Shown here piece after piece: positions 15,501-27,112 of a stretch of DNA of 64,000 bases. The position numbers and the translations under genes are program-made. This DNA comes from Mercurialis annua (Eukaryota > Streptophyta > Magnoliopsida > Malpighiales > Euphorbiaceae). The notes beneath the pieces are model-generated. The model worked only from the letters and a program-made list of their open reading frames with translations. It made no database searches and was not told where the DNA came from. The stretch covers positions 8,757,001-8,821,000 of the forward strand of contig NC_065573.1 of assembly GCF_937616625.2 (NCBI RefSeq), read 5' to 3'. Positions within the stretch are counted from its first letter, which is position 1. Each line of letters opens with the position of its first letter.

Positions 15501-16631
15501 TCGCATCTCAAGTCTCTTTAATGTGTCGTTTTCGATTACCTAAGCATGGTTTGGTTATTTTACGCAAAGTGTACGTGAAAAATGACAATTGATTAGTATG
15601 TCACGTCTTTAGTCTATCTAACGTGTCGTTCCGATTACCTATGCATGGTTAGGTTATATTACACAAAGAGTGCGTGAAATGTGACGCTAGATTAGTATGT
15701 CCCGTCTAAACTCTCTTTGACGCGTCGTTCTGATTACCCAAGAATGGTTATTTCATATTACGCAAAGTGTGCGAGAAAAGTAACGCTAGATTAGTATGTC
15801 GTGTCTCAAGTCTCTTTAACGCATTGTTCCGAATACCTAAGCATGGTTAGGTTATATTACGCAAAGTGTGAGTGAAAAGTGACACTAGATTAGTATGTCG
15901 CGTCTTAAGTCTCTTTAATGCGTCGTTCCGATTACCTAAGCATGGTTAGGTTATATTAAGAAAAGTGTGCGTAAAAAGTGACGCTAGATTAGTATGGCGC
16001 GTCTCAAGTCTCTTTAACACGTCGTTTTGATTACCATGTTTATGTCGCGTCACAAGTCTCTCTAACGCGTTGTTTTGAATACCTAAGCATGGTTAGGTTA
16101 AATTACGCAAAGTGTGAAATTGGGGAATAGATTAGTATGTCGCGTCTCAAGTCTATTTTTAGGGCGTCGTTCCGATTACCTGGGCATGGTTAGGTTATAT
16201 TACGCAAAGTGTGCGTAAAAATGACGATAGATTAGTATGTCGCATGTTATCTCTATATAACGCGTCCTTTCGTATTACCTAAGCATGGTTATATTACGCA
16301 AGGTGTGCGTGAAAAGTGACGCTAGATTAGTATGTCGCATCTTAAGGATCTTTAATGTGTCGTTCCGATTACCTAAGCATGCTTAGGTTATATTATGCAA
16401 AGTCTGCGTGAAAAGTGACGCTAAATTAGTATGCCGCGTCTCAAGTCTCTACGTTACAAGTCTCTTTAATGCAAAGTGTGCGTGAAAAGTAAAAATATAT
16501 TAGTATGTCGCGTCTCAAGTCTCTTTAATGCGTCGTTCCTATTACCTTAAAATGGTTAGGTTATATTACACAAAGAGTGCGTGAAAAGTGATGCTAAATT
16601 AGTATGTCGCGTCTCCAATCTCTTTAACACG
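6575..16631. repeat. Four tandem copies of a 2.51-kb higher-order repeat
   Basis: A run of about 25 diverged monomers repeats as a block. The unusual string gacagtataataatatg occurs at 6731, 9245, 11760 and 14274, spacings of 2514, 2515 and 2514 bp. Approximate copies are 6575-9088, 9089-11602, 11603-14117 and 14118-16631. Copies differ by only a few substitutions, while monomers inside one copy differ far more, so the block amplified recently as a unit. Left and right limits are soft because neighbouring monomers are themselves similar. Other copy-marking features are a short tgaaattggggaatag monomer (8570, 11086, 13600, 16115) and a truncated monomer reading ctctacgttacaagtctc. Confidence 0.93.
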
Positions 16632-19329
16632 TCGTTCTGATTACCTAAGAATGGTTAGGTTATATTACGAAAAGTGTAAATGAAAAGTGAAGCTAGATTT
16701 GTATGTCGCATCTCAATTATCTTTAACGCGTTGTTCCGATTACCCAAGCATAGTTAGGCAATATTACCAAAAGTGTGCGTGAAAAGTTACGCAAGATTAG
16801 TATGTCGCGTCTCAAGTCTCCTTAACGCGTCGTTTTGATTACCATGCTAATGTCGAGTCACAAGTCTCTCTAACGCGTCGTTCCGATTACCCAAGAATGG
16901 TTAGGTTATATTACGCAAAGTGTGCGTGAAAAGTGACGACAAATTAGTATGTCGCGTCTCAAGTCTCATTATCGCGTTGTTCCGTTTACCTAAGCATGGT
17001 TAGGTTATATACCGCAAAGTGTGCGTGAAAAGTGACGCTATATTAGTTTGTCGTGTCTCAAGGCTCTTTAATGCGTCGTTCCGATTACCTATGAATGGTT
17101 AGGTTATATTACGCATAGTTTGCGTGAAAAGTGACGCTAGATAAGTATGCCGAGTCTCAAGTCTCTTTAACGCGTCGTTTCGATTACCATGCTTATGTCG
17201 CGTCACAAGTCTCTCTAACGCGTCATTCCAATTACCAAAGCTATGTTAGGTAATAGTACAAAGTGTTCGTGAAAAGGATCAATAGATTAGTATGTCGCGT
17301 CTCAAGTTTCTTTCACGCGTCGTTTTGATTACCTAAGCATGGTTAGGCTATATTACGTTAAGTGTGCAAGAAAAGTGACGCTGAATTAGTATGTCCAGTC
17401 TCAAGTCTCTTTCACGCATCGTTCCGATTACCAAAGCATAGTTAGGTTATATTACGCAAAGTGTGCGTAAAAAGTGATGCTAGATTAATATGTTTCGTCT
17501 AAAATCTCATAAACGCGTCATTTTGATTACCATGCTTATCTCGCGTCACAAGTCTCATTAACGCATCGTTCTGATTACCTAAGCATGGTTAGGTTATATT
17601 ACGCAAAGTGTGCGTGAAAGGGACACTTAATATGTCGCGTCTCAAGTCTCTCTAACGCATCATTCCGATTTCCTAAGCAGGTTAAGTTATATTACGCAAA
17701 GTGTGCATGAAAACTGACACTAGATTAGTATGTCGCGTCTCAAGTCCCTCTAACGCGTCGTTCCAATTTCCTAAGCATGTTTAGGTTATATTACGCAAAG
17801 TGTGCGTAAAAAGACGGGCTAGATTAATATTGCACATCTCAAGTCTCTTTAACGCATTGTGTCGGTTACCATTATGTTGCGTCACAAGTCGCTAACTACC
17901 TAAGCATGTCGCGTATCAAGTCCATTTAACGTGTCTTTCCAACTACCTATGCATGGTTAGGTTATATTAATCAAAGTGTGCCTGAAAAATGACAATAGAT
18001 TAGTATGTCGCGTCTTATGTCTATCTAAAGCGTATTTCCGATTACCTAAGCAAGGTTAGGTTATATTGTACAAAGTGTGCGTGAAAAGATACGCTAGATC
18101 AGTATGTTGCCTCTCAAGTCTCTTTAACGCGTCGTTCCGATTACCTAAGCATGGTAAGGTTATATTACGCGAGGTATGCGTGAAAAGTGATGCTAGATTA
18201 GTATGTCGCCTCTCAAGGCTCCTTAACGCGTCGTTCCGATTACCTAAGCATGGTTAGGTTATATTATTCAAAGTTTGCGTCAAAAGTGACGCTAGATTAG
18301 TATGTCGCGTCTCAAGTCTCTTTAACGCGTCGTTTTGATTACCATGCTTATGTTGCGTCACAAGTCTCTCAAACGCGTCGTTCTGATTACCTAAGCATGG
18401 TTAGGTTATAGTACGCAAAGTGTGTGTGAAAAGTACCAATTGATTAGTATGTTGCATCTCAAGTCTCTTTTACGCGTCTTTCCGATTACCTAAGCATGGT
18501 TAGGTTAGATTATGCAAAGTGTGTGTGAAAAGTGACAATTGATTAGTATGTCGTTCCGATTACATAAACATGATCATGTTATACTATGCAAAGTGTGCGT
18601 GAAAAGTGACGCTAGATTAATATGTCGCGTCACAAGTCTCTTTAACGCGTCGTTTCGATTACCTAAGCATGGTTAGGTTATATTACGCAAAGTGTGCGTA
18701 AAATGTGACGCTGGATTAGAATGTCGCGTCTCAATTCACTTAATCACGTTGTTCCGATTACCTAAGCATGGTTAGGTATATTACGCAAAGCGTGCGTGAA
18801 AAGCGACGCTAGATTAGTATGTCGCGTCTCAAGACTCTTTAACGCGTCGTTCCGATTACCTACGCATGGCTAGGTTATATTATAAAAATTGTACGTGAAA
18901 AGTGACCCTAGATTAGTATGTCGCGTTTAAAGTCTCTTTAGCGCATTGTTCCGATTACCTAAGCGTGGTTAGGTTATATTACACAAAGTGTGCGTAAAAT
19001 GCGACGCAAGATTAGTATGGCGCGTCTCAAGTCTCTTTAACGCGTCGTTTTGATTCAAGTCTTTCTAACGTGTCGTTTCGATTATATTACGCAAAGTGTG
19101 CGCGAAAAATGACAATAGATTAGTATGTCGCGTCTCAAGTCAATTTAAGGCGTCGTTCCTATTACCTAGGCATGGTTAGGTTATATTACGCAAGGTAATA
19201 CGTAAAAAGTGACGCTAGATTAGTATGTCGCGTCTCAAGCCTCTTTAATGCGTCACTCCGATTACCTAAGCATGGTTAGGTTATATTACGCAAAGTTTGC
19301 GTGAAAAGTTATGCTAGATTAGAATGTCG

Positions 19330-20600
19330 CGTCTCATGTCTCTTTAACGCGTCGTTTCGATTACCATGCTTATGTCGCGTCACAAGTCTCTCTGACGCGT
19401 CGTTCCGATTACTGAAGCATGGTTAGTTTATAGTACGCAAAGTGTGCGTGAAAAGGATCAATAGATTAGTATGTCGCGTCTCAAGTCTCTTTAAAGCGTC
19501 GTTCCGATTACCTAAGCATGGTTAGGTTAGATTAGGCAAAGTGTGCGTGAAAAGTGACGCTAGATTAGTATGTCGCATATCAAGTCTCTTTAACGCGTCG
19601 TTCCGATTACCTAAGCATGTTATATTACGCAAAGTGTACGTGAAAAGTGACAATAGATTAGTAAGTCGCGTTACAAGTCTACTTAACGCGTCGTTCCGAT
19701 AACCTAAGCATGGTTAGGTTATATTAGGCAAAGTGTGCGTGAAAATTGACGCTAGATTAGTATGTCGCGTCTCAAGTCTCTTTAACGCGTCGTTCCGATT
19801 ACCTAAGCATGGTTAGGTTATATTACGCAAAGTGTGCGTGAAAAGTGACAATAGAGTAGTATGTCGCGTCACAAGTCTATTTAACGCGTCGTTACGATTA
19901 CCTAAGCATCGTTAGGTTATATTACGCAAAGGGTGCGTGAAAGGTTACGCTAGATTAGTATGTCGCATCTCAAGTCTGTTTAATGCGTCGTTCCGATTAC
20001 CTAAGCATGGTTAGGTTATATTAGGCAAACTGTGCATGAAAAGTGACGCTAGATTAGTATGTCGCGTCTCAAGTCTCTTTAACGCGTCGTTCCGATTACC
20101 TATTCATGGTTAAGTTATATTACGCAAAGTGTGCGTGAAAAGGGACAATATATTAGTATGTCGTCACAAGTCTATTTAACGCGTCGTTCCGATTACCGAA
20201 GCATGGTTAGGTTATATTATGCAAAGTGTGCGTAAAAAGTGACGCTAGATTAGTATGTCGTGTCTTTATATTCTCTTTAACACGGTTTTTCGATTACCAT
20301 GCTTATGTCGCATCACAAGTCTCTATAACGCGTCGTTCTTAACTAAGCATGGTTTGGTTATAGTACGCAAAGTGAGCGTGAAAAGGATCAATAGATCAGT
20401 ATGTCCCGTCTCAAGTCTGTTTAACGTGTCGTTCCGATTACCTATGCATGGTTAGGTTATATGCACAAAGTGTGCGTGAATAGTGACAATTGATTAGTCT
20501 GTCGCGTCTCAAGTCTATTTATCGTGTCTTTCCGATTACCTAAGCATCGTATGGTTATATTACACAAAGTGTACATAAAAAGTAACGCTAGATTAGCTCA
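19330..20600. repeat. 1.25-kb higher-order repeat, copy A
   Basis: This segment matches the stretch that begins near 20600 and continues after the CACTA element to about 29215. Shared rare variants include gaagcatggttagtttatag (19414 and 20678), agtctacttaacg, gacaatagagtagtatg (19847 and 28465), agtgagcgtgaaaaggatc, and the shortened monomer gattagctcaagt (20591 and 29201). Once the 7368-bp CACTA insertion plus target duplication is subtracted, the period is about 1242-1264 bp. Confidence 0.82.
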
Positions 20601-20930
20601 AGTATGTTTAACACGTCGTTTCGATTACCATGCTTATGTCGCATCACAAGTCTCTCTAACGCGTCATTCCGATTAACGAAGCATGGTTAGTTTATAGTAT
20701 GCAAAGTGTGCGTGAAAAGGATCAATAGATTAGTATGTCGCGTCTCAAGTCTCTTTAACTCGTCGTTCCGATTACCTAAGCATAGTTAGGTTATATTAGG
20801 TAAAGTGTGCGTGAAAATTAACGCTAGATTAGTATGTCGCATCTCAAGTCTCTTTAAGCATGGTAAGGTTTATATTACGCAAAGTGTGTGTGAAAAGTGA
20901 CAATAGATTATTATGTCGCATCACAAGTCT

Positions 20931-20933
20931 ACT
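20931..20933. repeat. Target-site duplication (ACT), left of CACTA element
   Basis: ACT immediately before the terminal CACTACTAG; the same triplet follows the right terminus at 28299-28301. Three-base duplications are characteristic of CACTA transposons. Confidence 0.92.
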
Positions 20934-20945
20934 CACTACTAGAAA
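20934..20945 (+). repeat. CACTA left terminal inverted repeat
   Basis: CACTACTAGAAA, perfect over 12 bp with the complement of the right end. Position 13 differs between the ends (A versus T). Confidence 0.95.
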
Positions 20946-21340
20946 ACAGGTGTTTAGCGACGGATTTTTCCGTCGCTAAACACATGGATTCCGTCGCTAA
21001 TAAGTATTAGCGACGGATTACCGACGGACCATGTCCGTCGGTAGATTTTGGGTCGCTAATTGTAATAGCGACCCAAAACAGCAGCTGTCGCCAACTTACC
21101 GACGGACTTTTCCGTCGGTAATTTGGCGACAGCCGGTCGGTAAATTGGTCGGGCCAGCCGACCAATTTCCGACCACTTGGCGACGGACTTTTCCGTCACT
21201 AATTTGGCGACGGAAAAGTCCGTCGGTAATTTCCGTCGGCATTTCTTGCAATTGGCGACGAGATATTCCATCACCAATTGCAAGAAACGGTCGTGTGAAA
21301 GTTATTTAGCGACGGACTAGTCCGTCGGTAAAGTTAAAAA
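20946..21340. repeat. CACTA left subterminal repeat region
   Basis: About 0.4 kb of short direct and inverted motifs: gcgacggat, ccgtcgctaa, ttaccgacggac and ccgtcggtaa. Several form back-to-back palindromes, such as tttagcgacgga followed by tccgtcgctaaa near 20953-20980. Known CACTA subtermini are arrays of transposase-binding motifs of about 10 bp. The short reading frames here are by-products of the repeats. Confidence 0.88.
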
Positions 21341-21584
21341 AAATAGTCGCTAAATTACCTAATTTTTGCAAAATTTTATTTTGTTACGGCATATTTTCAT
21401 ATTTTTTTCTGTTATTCATTAGACCTGTTAAATAGACCATTCACATGCATAAGAAACAATAAATATATATAACCAAATCCGTAATATATATATATAAACG
21501 TCAAAAAGCATACAAAAAACATACATATATATGTCAAAGTATGCGAACAAAAAGCATAAATATGTCCAAATGTATAACAAAAGC

Positions 21585-23650
21585 CTAATCTAAACTGGTG
21601 GTGTCATCAACAGGAAGGGGTGGGGGTGGTGGGAACTGCGGGCGTAACTCGGGTGGGAGTGTAGTCATGAGCCGCGCAAGCTCAGTACGGATCCGCTCGT
21701 CGAAACCCGCCTCCACAGTACGGATCCGCTACTCGACCCGCTCTTCAAAACCCGCCTCCACAGTACGAATCTGCTGCTCGAGCCGCTCCTCAACCTCCCT
21801 AGCAATACGTTGCTCTATCTCCTCACTAACGTTCCCCTGCTGGGATGATCTGCCGCGGCGCAATCGGCTAGCGCTGCTCTGGCCGACGTAGGATGCTGAA
21901 GTCGATCCAATACCGTAGACTCGATGCTTCTTGATTGCCTCGAGAGACAAAAACAGCTCGTTCTCGTCGACCGGCTCTGGAGTCGACGAACTCCCTTCTC
22001 CAGTTGCCTGAGACTGTGTCGCTGCAGCACTGCCTGAAAATGGTCCTAAGATTAAAAAATACAAATTTATAGATTAGTTAAACCTACATTTCTAAATAAA
22101 ATTCGGCAGCATTTTCTCTAAATTTTGATCATCACCCATTTTTCAGGGACATCCTGCAAAAACTACAAACCACTATGTTCAACTATACGTAATAGCAATC
22201 ACAATACCCACAACATTCACGTAAACATCGTATAAACAACGTCTATATAAAGTTATATCTATAACATATTAAACAGTCACTTAAGGTTAAAATAAACTTA
22301 CATTTTTATCCTTTGATCCCTTGTCAACGAAGACAGTCCGATCAGCTTTGATCAGGTGCAACCGTACATGCAACTCAGCCAAAGTGGGCTCTCGACCAAG
22401 CTCCTCAGTCTATCATATGAAATGAAAAAAATATTAGTAGATAAACATAATATTTAACACGATTATTAATATTAAAAACATACCATAACTGTCTTATGCC
22501 TCGTAGCCGATCGCGATCCTGCGGTATGTCGAACAGGTCCGGTGCCAGCTCCGGACGGCTCACTCATTCGATTAGCTCGTGCTATATCAGACTTCTTCTT
22601 AGCCTCAGCAGTATCCCAATCTCGCTTCCATGACGCCCAAGTATGAGCACTAACACTGCCCTCTTTTTTATCCGGCTTCATGTTGTGGAGAGTATCTTTA
22701 TACCGATTGCCCGCATGTCGGTAGAAGACCCCTCTAATCAGATCCTCAGGGTAGGTCGAGTCCCAGCAAAAACCCTTCTGCAAACCATTTTTCGTAGGAC
22801 CAAACCAATTACATTTAAATAAGACCGTCCTTTTTATTGGTAGAGCTGGATACTCTAACTCGATAATGTCAGTCAACACTCCATAAAAGTCGCTTTCAGC
22901 CGGGCCGTAGAGTGATCCTTTTACACAAACTCTGCTATTCATTGTAACCCGATCCTCCCCATATTCTTCAGTATTGAATTTAAACCCGTTCACACAGTAC
23001 CCCTTGAATGTTTTGACCGATCTAAGCGGTCCTTCTGCAAGACTTAGAATATAGGGATTGGTACAGATAGTTGGGTCTTTCACCTGTAGCACAATTATTT
23101 ATACGGATCAACACGATAATATATACAACTACGACGATAAAACAACATAAATACTTACATATTGCTCGAACCAAAAGGCGAATTCACTCTCCAACTTGAC
23201 TACAACTTCGGTCTGTGTGATTTCGGGGTTGATTTCATACAACTCGCCTTCAAAAACTCTATTTACAAGAATACGAGCGAATTAATACAATTTGTATAAA
23301 ATTCTTCAATATTGAACTTAAATGTGTATATTAAGACATACTCTCTGAAAGGTTCGATTTCAGTGCAATTCAGAAGGATATAGCTTCGGGCAGCATTATA
23401 TTCAGCATCATCCAGATATCTGTTCCGAGAAGCACCTATAGGTCGCCCTTTCGGTTTGAAAATAGATAATCTGTCGACATCATCATCAACGTCCATTTCG
23501 CAAACTTCATTTCATTGCATCCGACATGGTAGCATCGGATCACCATCCTTGAAATAGAAAGATGCAAATTTCGCTGTTTCCTCTAATAGATATCCGCTGC
23601 TGATGCTTCCTTCCACTCTGCCTTTATTCGAGACCTTATTTTTGAGTTTT
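21585..23650 (-). pseudogene. CACTA second-half gene region: DUF4216 plus plant transposase (Transposase_24/TnpA-like) segments
   Basis: Minus-strand coding pieces lie downstream of the TNP2 segment. Splice sites give probable exons 23650-23342 (end of the DUF4218 region, then a GRPIGASRNRYLDDAEY segment), 23258-23159, 23083-22484, 22409-22302 and 22045-21585. The first two junctions keep one reading frame. Exon 23083-22484 holds the DUF4216-like stretch (FYGVLTDIIELEY) and then the Transposase_24-like part (TWASWKRDWDTAEAKKKSDI). Exon 22409-22302 continues that family. The last exon is charged and probably coiled-coil, with an imperfect duplication around RIRTVEAGF, and ends in proline-rich sequence. 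Breaks: in-frame TGA at 23512-23514 and TAG at 21729-21731. The junction into the last exon does not keep the expected frame, so either the splice choice is wrong or there is an indel. This could be the 3' part of one TNP2-TnpA transcript or a separate gene. Confidence 0.75.
22101..22158. repeat. 58-bp intra-element repeat, copy 1 (intronic)
   Basis: A segment running from attcggcagcattttc to cagggacatcctgcaa, inside the predicted intron 22301-22046. It closely matches 26731-26790 in the 5' non-coding part of the same transposon. No function is recognised. Confidence 0.75.
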
Positions 23651-26014
23651 CTCAGGTATATGCATAATCAAATAATTAGTTCATGTACCAACCGCTCGAT
23701 CGATGAAATAGAACTGTAGATGTAGTACCTTTCAAACGGATACATCCAACGATACTGAACAGGTCCTGCCATCATAGCTTCGTACGGAAGGTGTACGGGG
23801 AGATGTTCCATCGAATTAAAAAAAATAGGCGGAAAAATACGTTCCAACTTGCACATTATCTTCGGGATATCAAGATTCAATCTCTCAAGATCTTCCTTTT
23901 TCAGCGATGTGGTAGTTAATTCTCTGAAGAAGATACTTAGCTCTGTTAAAGGCTCCCACACTTCGGGCGGAAGAAGCTCCCGAAGAGCAATTGGCAAAAG
24001 TCGTTGCATGAAGACATGACATTAATGACTTTTCATGCCCATCATCTTCAAACTATTTAAATCAACACACCTTGACAAGTTGGACACGTAACCGTCCGAA
24101 AACTTTAACTTTTGAATCCATTCGAGCAAAATCTTTTTTAAATCCCTGTCCAAAGCATACAAAGCCTTTGGATATCTACCGGTTTCCTGATCTTGTGCTA
24201 CGCCGGGACGATCACAAATCTTATTCAACTCTGCCCTAGATTTTGCCTTGTCTTTCGTCTTACCTGGTACATTGAGTACGGTATTAAAAACGTTGGCAAA
24301 TACATTTTTCTCAATATGCATGACATCGAGATTATGCCGAATTACATTTGTCTTCCAATACGGTAAATCCCAAAAGACACTCTTTCGATTCCAACCACGG
24401 CCTTTCAGCATTCGTAGCCTTAGCATCTGTCTTATAAGCCCTCTTAAACCCCAGACCGTCCACCTCTGCTAATACTTCATCTCCAGTCCTCACACCTCCA
24501 AATTTGTGCTTTAATTGTTTGCCTTTTCGAAATTCAGTAACGTTCCGACGGAAATGATGGCCCGTAGGTAAAAAAATTTTGTGGCAATCAAACCAGGACT
24601 GTTTACCACTCTTGGGCAACGTGAATGCCTCGGTATTTTCCATACAATGTGGACATGCCAGTCTTCCTGATGTGCTCCACCCAGACAACATTGAATAAGC
24701 GGGAAAGTCATTAATTGTCCACATAAGCGCCGCCCTCATTTGAAAATTCTGCCTCTTTTGAATATCATACGTCCGAATTCCAGATTCCCACAACTGATTC
24801 AACTCCGCTATTAACGGTTGTAGGAAAATATCCATCTGGTCTTTTGGATTTCCAGGTCCCGGGACAAGTATTGTCAAAAACATAAACTCATCCTTCATGC
24901 ACATGCCTGGAGGCAGATTATACGGCGTCACAATGACTGGCCAGGAAGAATATTGTGTTCCAAAACTACCAAATGGTTGAAACCCGTCAGTACATAAGCA
25001 TAGTCTGATATTTCTTGTTTCATCAGCAAAATCTGTATGCAACTCACTGAACCGTTTCCACGCCGGAGAGTCAGAAGGATGACACATCTTCTCGTCTTCC
25101 ATTTCATGTTCAGCGTGCCATGTCATATGTTTAGCCGTGGCTTTGGAAGCGTACAACCTTCGCAGCCTCGGAGTTAAAGGGAAATAAAACATTTTTTTAT
25201 ACGGAACATTAGCCCTTCTTTTGGCTGAATTGCTTTTCGTAACAGGTTTCCACCGAGGAAATGTGCAAACTTTGCAGTGGGTTAAATCCTCGTTCGCCCC
25301 CCAGTAAATCATACAGTTGTGGAAACAGCAATCAATACCCTCAACCGGCAACCCGAGACCTTTCACCAGCTTCTTGATATTGGCAAAAAATTTCGGCATT
25401 TTGTTGTTCTCTGGAAGCAGTTCTTGTAATAAACGGCAGGTGTCGTCAATTATAGATATCGACCCCTGATGTCGACACTTAATATCCAAAATTTCAACAG
25501 ATGCGGACAGGGGTGAGTGTCTGCTATTTTCGGGCCATATTTCTTCTTCTGCCGCACTCATCACATCAAAAAATTTCTGAGCTTCTTCATTCGGGGTCTC
25601 TTCCTCAAAAACTTCAGGACCAGCAGCATCAATAACCATTCTCTGACCGGAGTTTAAATCTCCCCCTCCCTCATTATAGTAATCGTATTCATTAACCGGC
25701 TGCAGAACAACAGGAGGGACATTCGTCTCACCGTGGTGAATCCAGACATAGTAATCTGGGACAAACCCAGACTGCAAGACATGTAGTTTCACAACTTCTA
25801 CATCTCAAAAATTCGTATTTCTACACTTTATCCTAGAACATGGGCATTTTATCTCTTCTCCACTCATACACTCTGGATGTTGTATAGCAAAATTCACAAA
25901 ATCTTCAAGATTAGGGAAAAAATCTGGCGGCAGGAAGCCTCTGTCATGCCTCGTATACATCCAACTGCGGTCTACATTCATTTCTAGAGGACGTACAATT
26001 AGGTTCTGGTTCAT
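23651..26014 (-). pseudogene. CACTA TNP2-type transposase (Transpos_assoc, Transposase_21, DUF4218), inactivated
   Basis: Minus-strand coding region. The N-terminal part (26014-25808) fits the transposase-associated domain, with MNVDRSWMYTRHD and the zinc-ligand-like CPCSRIKC. The long middle part (25792 to about 24420) fits the TNP2/Transposase_21 catalytic domain, ending in the hallmark HNLDVMHIEKNVFANV. After that, QRLLPIALRELLPPEVW (24009-23729) fits DUF4218. A 78-nt GT-AG intron (23728-23651) restores the family reading frame after YPFER. Breaks: in-frame TGA at 25805-25807; a frameshift near 24400-24430, where the frame of the middle part stops being family-like; in-frame TAA at 24022-24024 in the KSH-CHVFMQ motif, where the family usually has Asp. 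In intact elements this protein cuts and joins the CACTA ends. The ATG at 26014 or the internal Met 12 codons later could be the start. Confidence 0.85.
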
Positions 26015-26071
26015 AAAATCAACGTAGCAAAGTCAATGTAATTGACTGCTAAAAGGGTAGGGTCTTATCCC

Positions 26072-26348
26072 ATTCGCAAAACTGGCGCCCCATAATTTGA
26101 TCACGATATATGCATGAATACGGAAAAAATATTCGGCAGCCTTCCGGCGTCGTTCCCCAGGTGCATTACATAATATAGAGTGTGTAACGCTAATTATATA
26201 TTCCGTAAGGAATAAGCGTTACACAGCCTATATTAAATAGCCACCCGGAGAACATACGCCAGAAAACTACCAAATATTTTTATACCATATCCATACATAT
26301 ATGTGTTTTCGTGATCAAATTACGCATACGACAGCAGTTTTACGAACT
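26072..26348. repeat. 275-bp imperfect foldback (long inverted repeat) in the CACTA 5' region
   Basis: The two halves are complementary over most of their length. Outer arms: attcgcaaaactg at 26073 against cagttttacgaact at about 26334. Next, taatttgatcacga (26093) against tcgtgatcaaatta (26309). Then aaaatatt against aatatttt. Innermost, aatatagagtgtgtaacgct (about 26172) against agcgttacacagcctatatt, closing on tattcc-gtaa-ggaata. It lies 60-330 bp upstream of the transposase start. It could be a nested MITE-like foldback, or a hairpin transcribed as the transposase leader. No clear target duplication was found. Confidence 0.8.
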
Positions 26349-26730
26349 GTACACACGTACAATCCCGTGTCGTTCAATCTCTTGAACACACGGGACGGGT
26401 TTCTACGACTAGGTAAGATTTTATTCGGTGTGAATAAAATCTTTGTTAATTTAATTTAACAGTTATTCAATTTACTCTAACTAATTAAAATGAAATACAA
26501 AAATGCAGTAACACTTACTTGTTGAAGAGCAGAACCGCAATAAAAAGGAGATATAAATACAGTAGAAGCGACGTAAACAGACGACAACGGCTATGATCAG
26601 CGCCTATCAGTAACCGTCAGAAACAAACCTACATTAACAGTTTTGGATCAGCTTATCATAACACTACAAATTAATACTTAATCAAGATATGTTTTTTCAA
26701 TATTCTAAGTGTTATTATATTTTTAACAAA

Positions 26731-26790
26731 AATCCGGCAGCATTTTCCCTAAAAATGAGCATCACCCATTTTCCAGGGAAATCCTGCAAT
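26731..26790. repeat. 58-bp intra-element repeat, copy 2
   Basis: Runs from atccggcagcattttcc to cagggaaatcctgcaat and matches 22101-22158. On the transposase strand it reads from ttgcaggatttccctgg to gaaaatgctgccgg. Confidence 0.75.
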
Positions 26791-27112
26791 CAAACAATAC
26801 ACATTTGAACAAAACCAACACAATTCATCTATATTGTTTTATATGACAGATAATATTATATTAATTACGGTTATTATTAACTAAATACGCTAAATTCTCA
26901 AATCATACACATAAAACTTAACCAAATTAATCAACTATTAAAAAAATTAACTATTCTATTTTCATGCATAACCTAATTAACTAACTTCATTAATAAAATA
27001 GTATTAATAAAATAACCCAATTTTACCAAGCAAATTAAAAAAAATTAATTTCAATTCTTTTCAATTAATAATTTAGTCTACTTTACTAACCTAATTTTAA
27101 TAGATTTACACA

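Larger units (their letters stand above)
1..20933. repeat. 99-bp satellite array, block 1
   Basis: Head-to-tail tandem array with a 99-bp monomer: the motif agtct recurs at 19775 and 19874. Monomers carry AACGCGTCGTT, a CCTAAGCATGGTTAGG core, ACGCAAAGTGTGCGT, and GACGC followed 14 bp later by GCGTC. Divergence between monomers is moderate and many changes fall at CpG positions. Shortened monomers of about 48 bp are interspersed; they jump from the GATTACC part to TATGTCGCG (for example near 130, 1620, 2695, 3235, 5320, 17180, 19360). The consensus reading frame carries one TAG per monomer, so short reading frames in the array are accidental. I do not recognise the family. Chromosomal position (pericentromeric, centromeric or subtelomeric) cannot be read from the sequence. 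Confidence 0.97.

Noticed and set aside
1..20933. CRISPR-like array of regular repeats
   Set aside because: Repeat units directly adjoin, there are no unique spacers, all parts of the monomer vary together, and the context is a plant genome.
21031..21309. Open frames on both strands in the CACTA left subterminal region
   Set aside because: They arise from palindromic ccgtcggtaa-type repeats, which read open in both directions.
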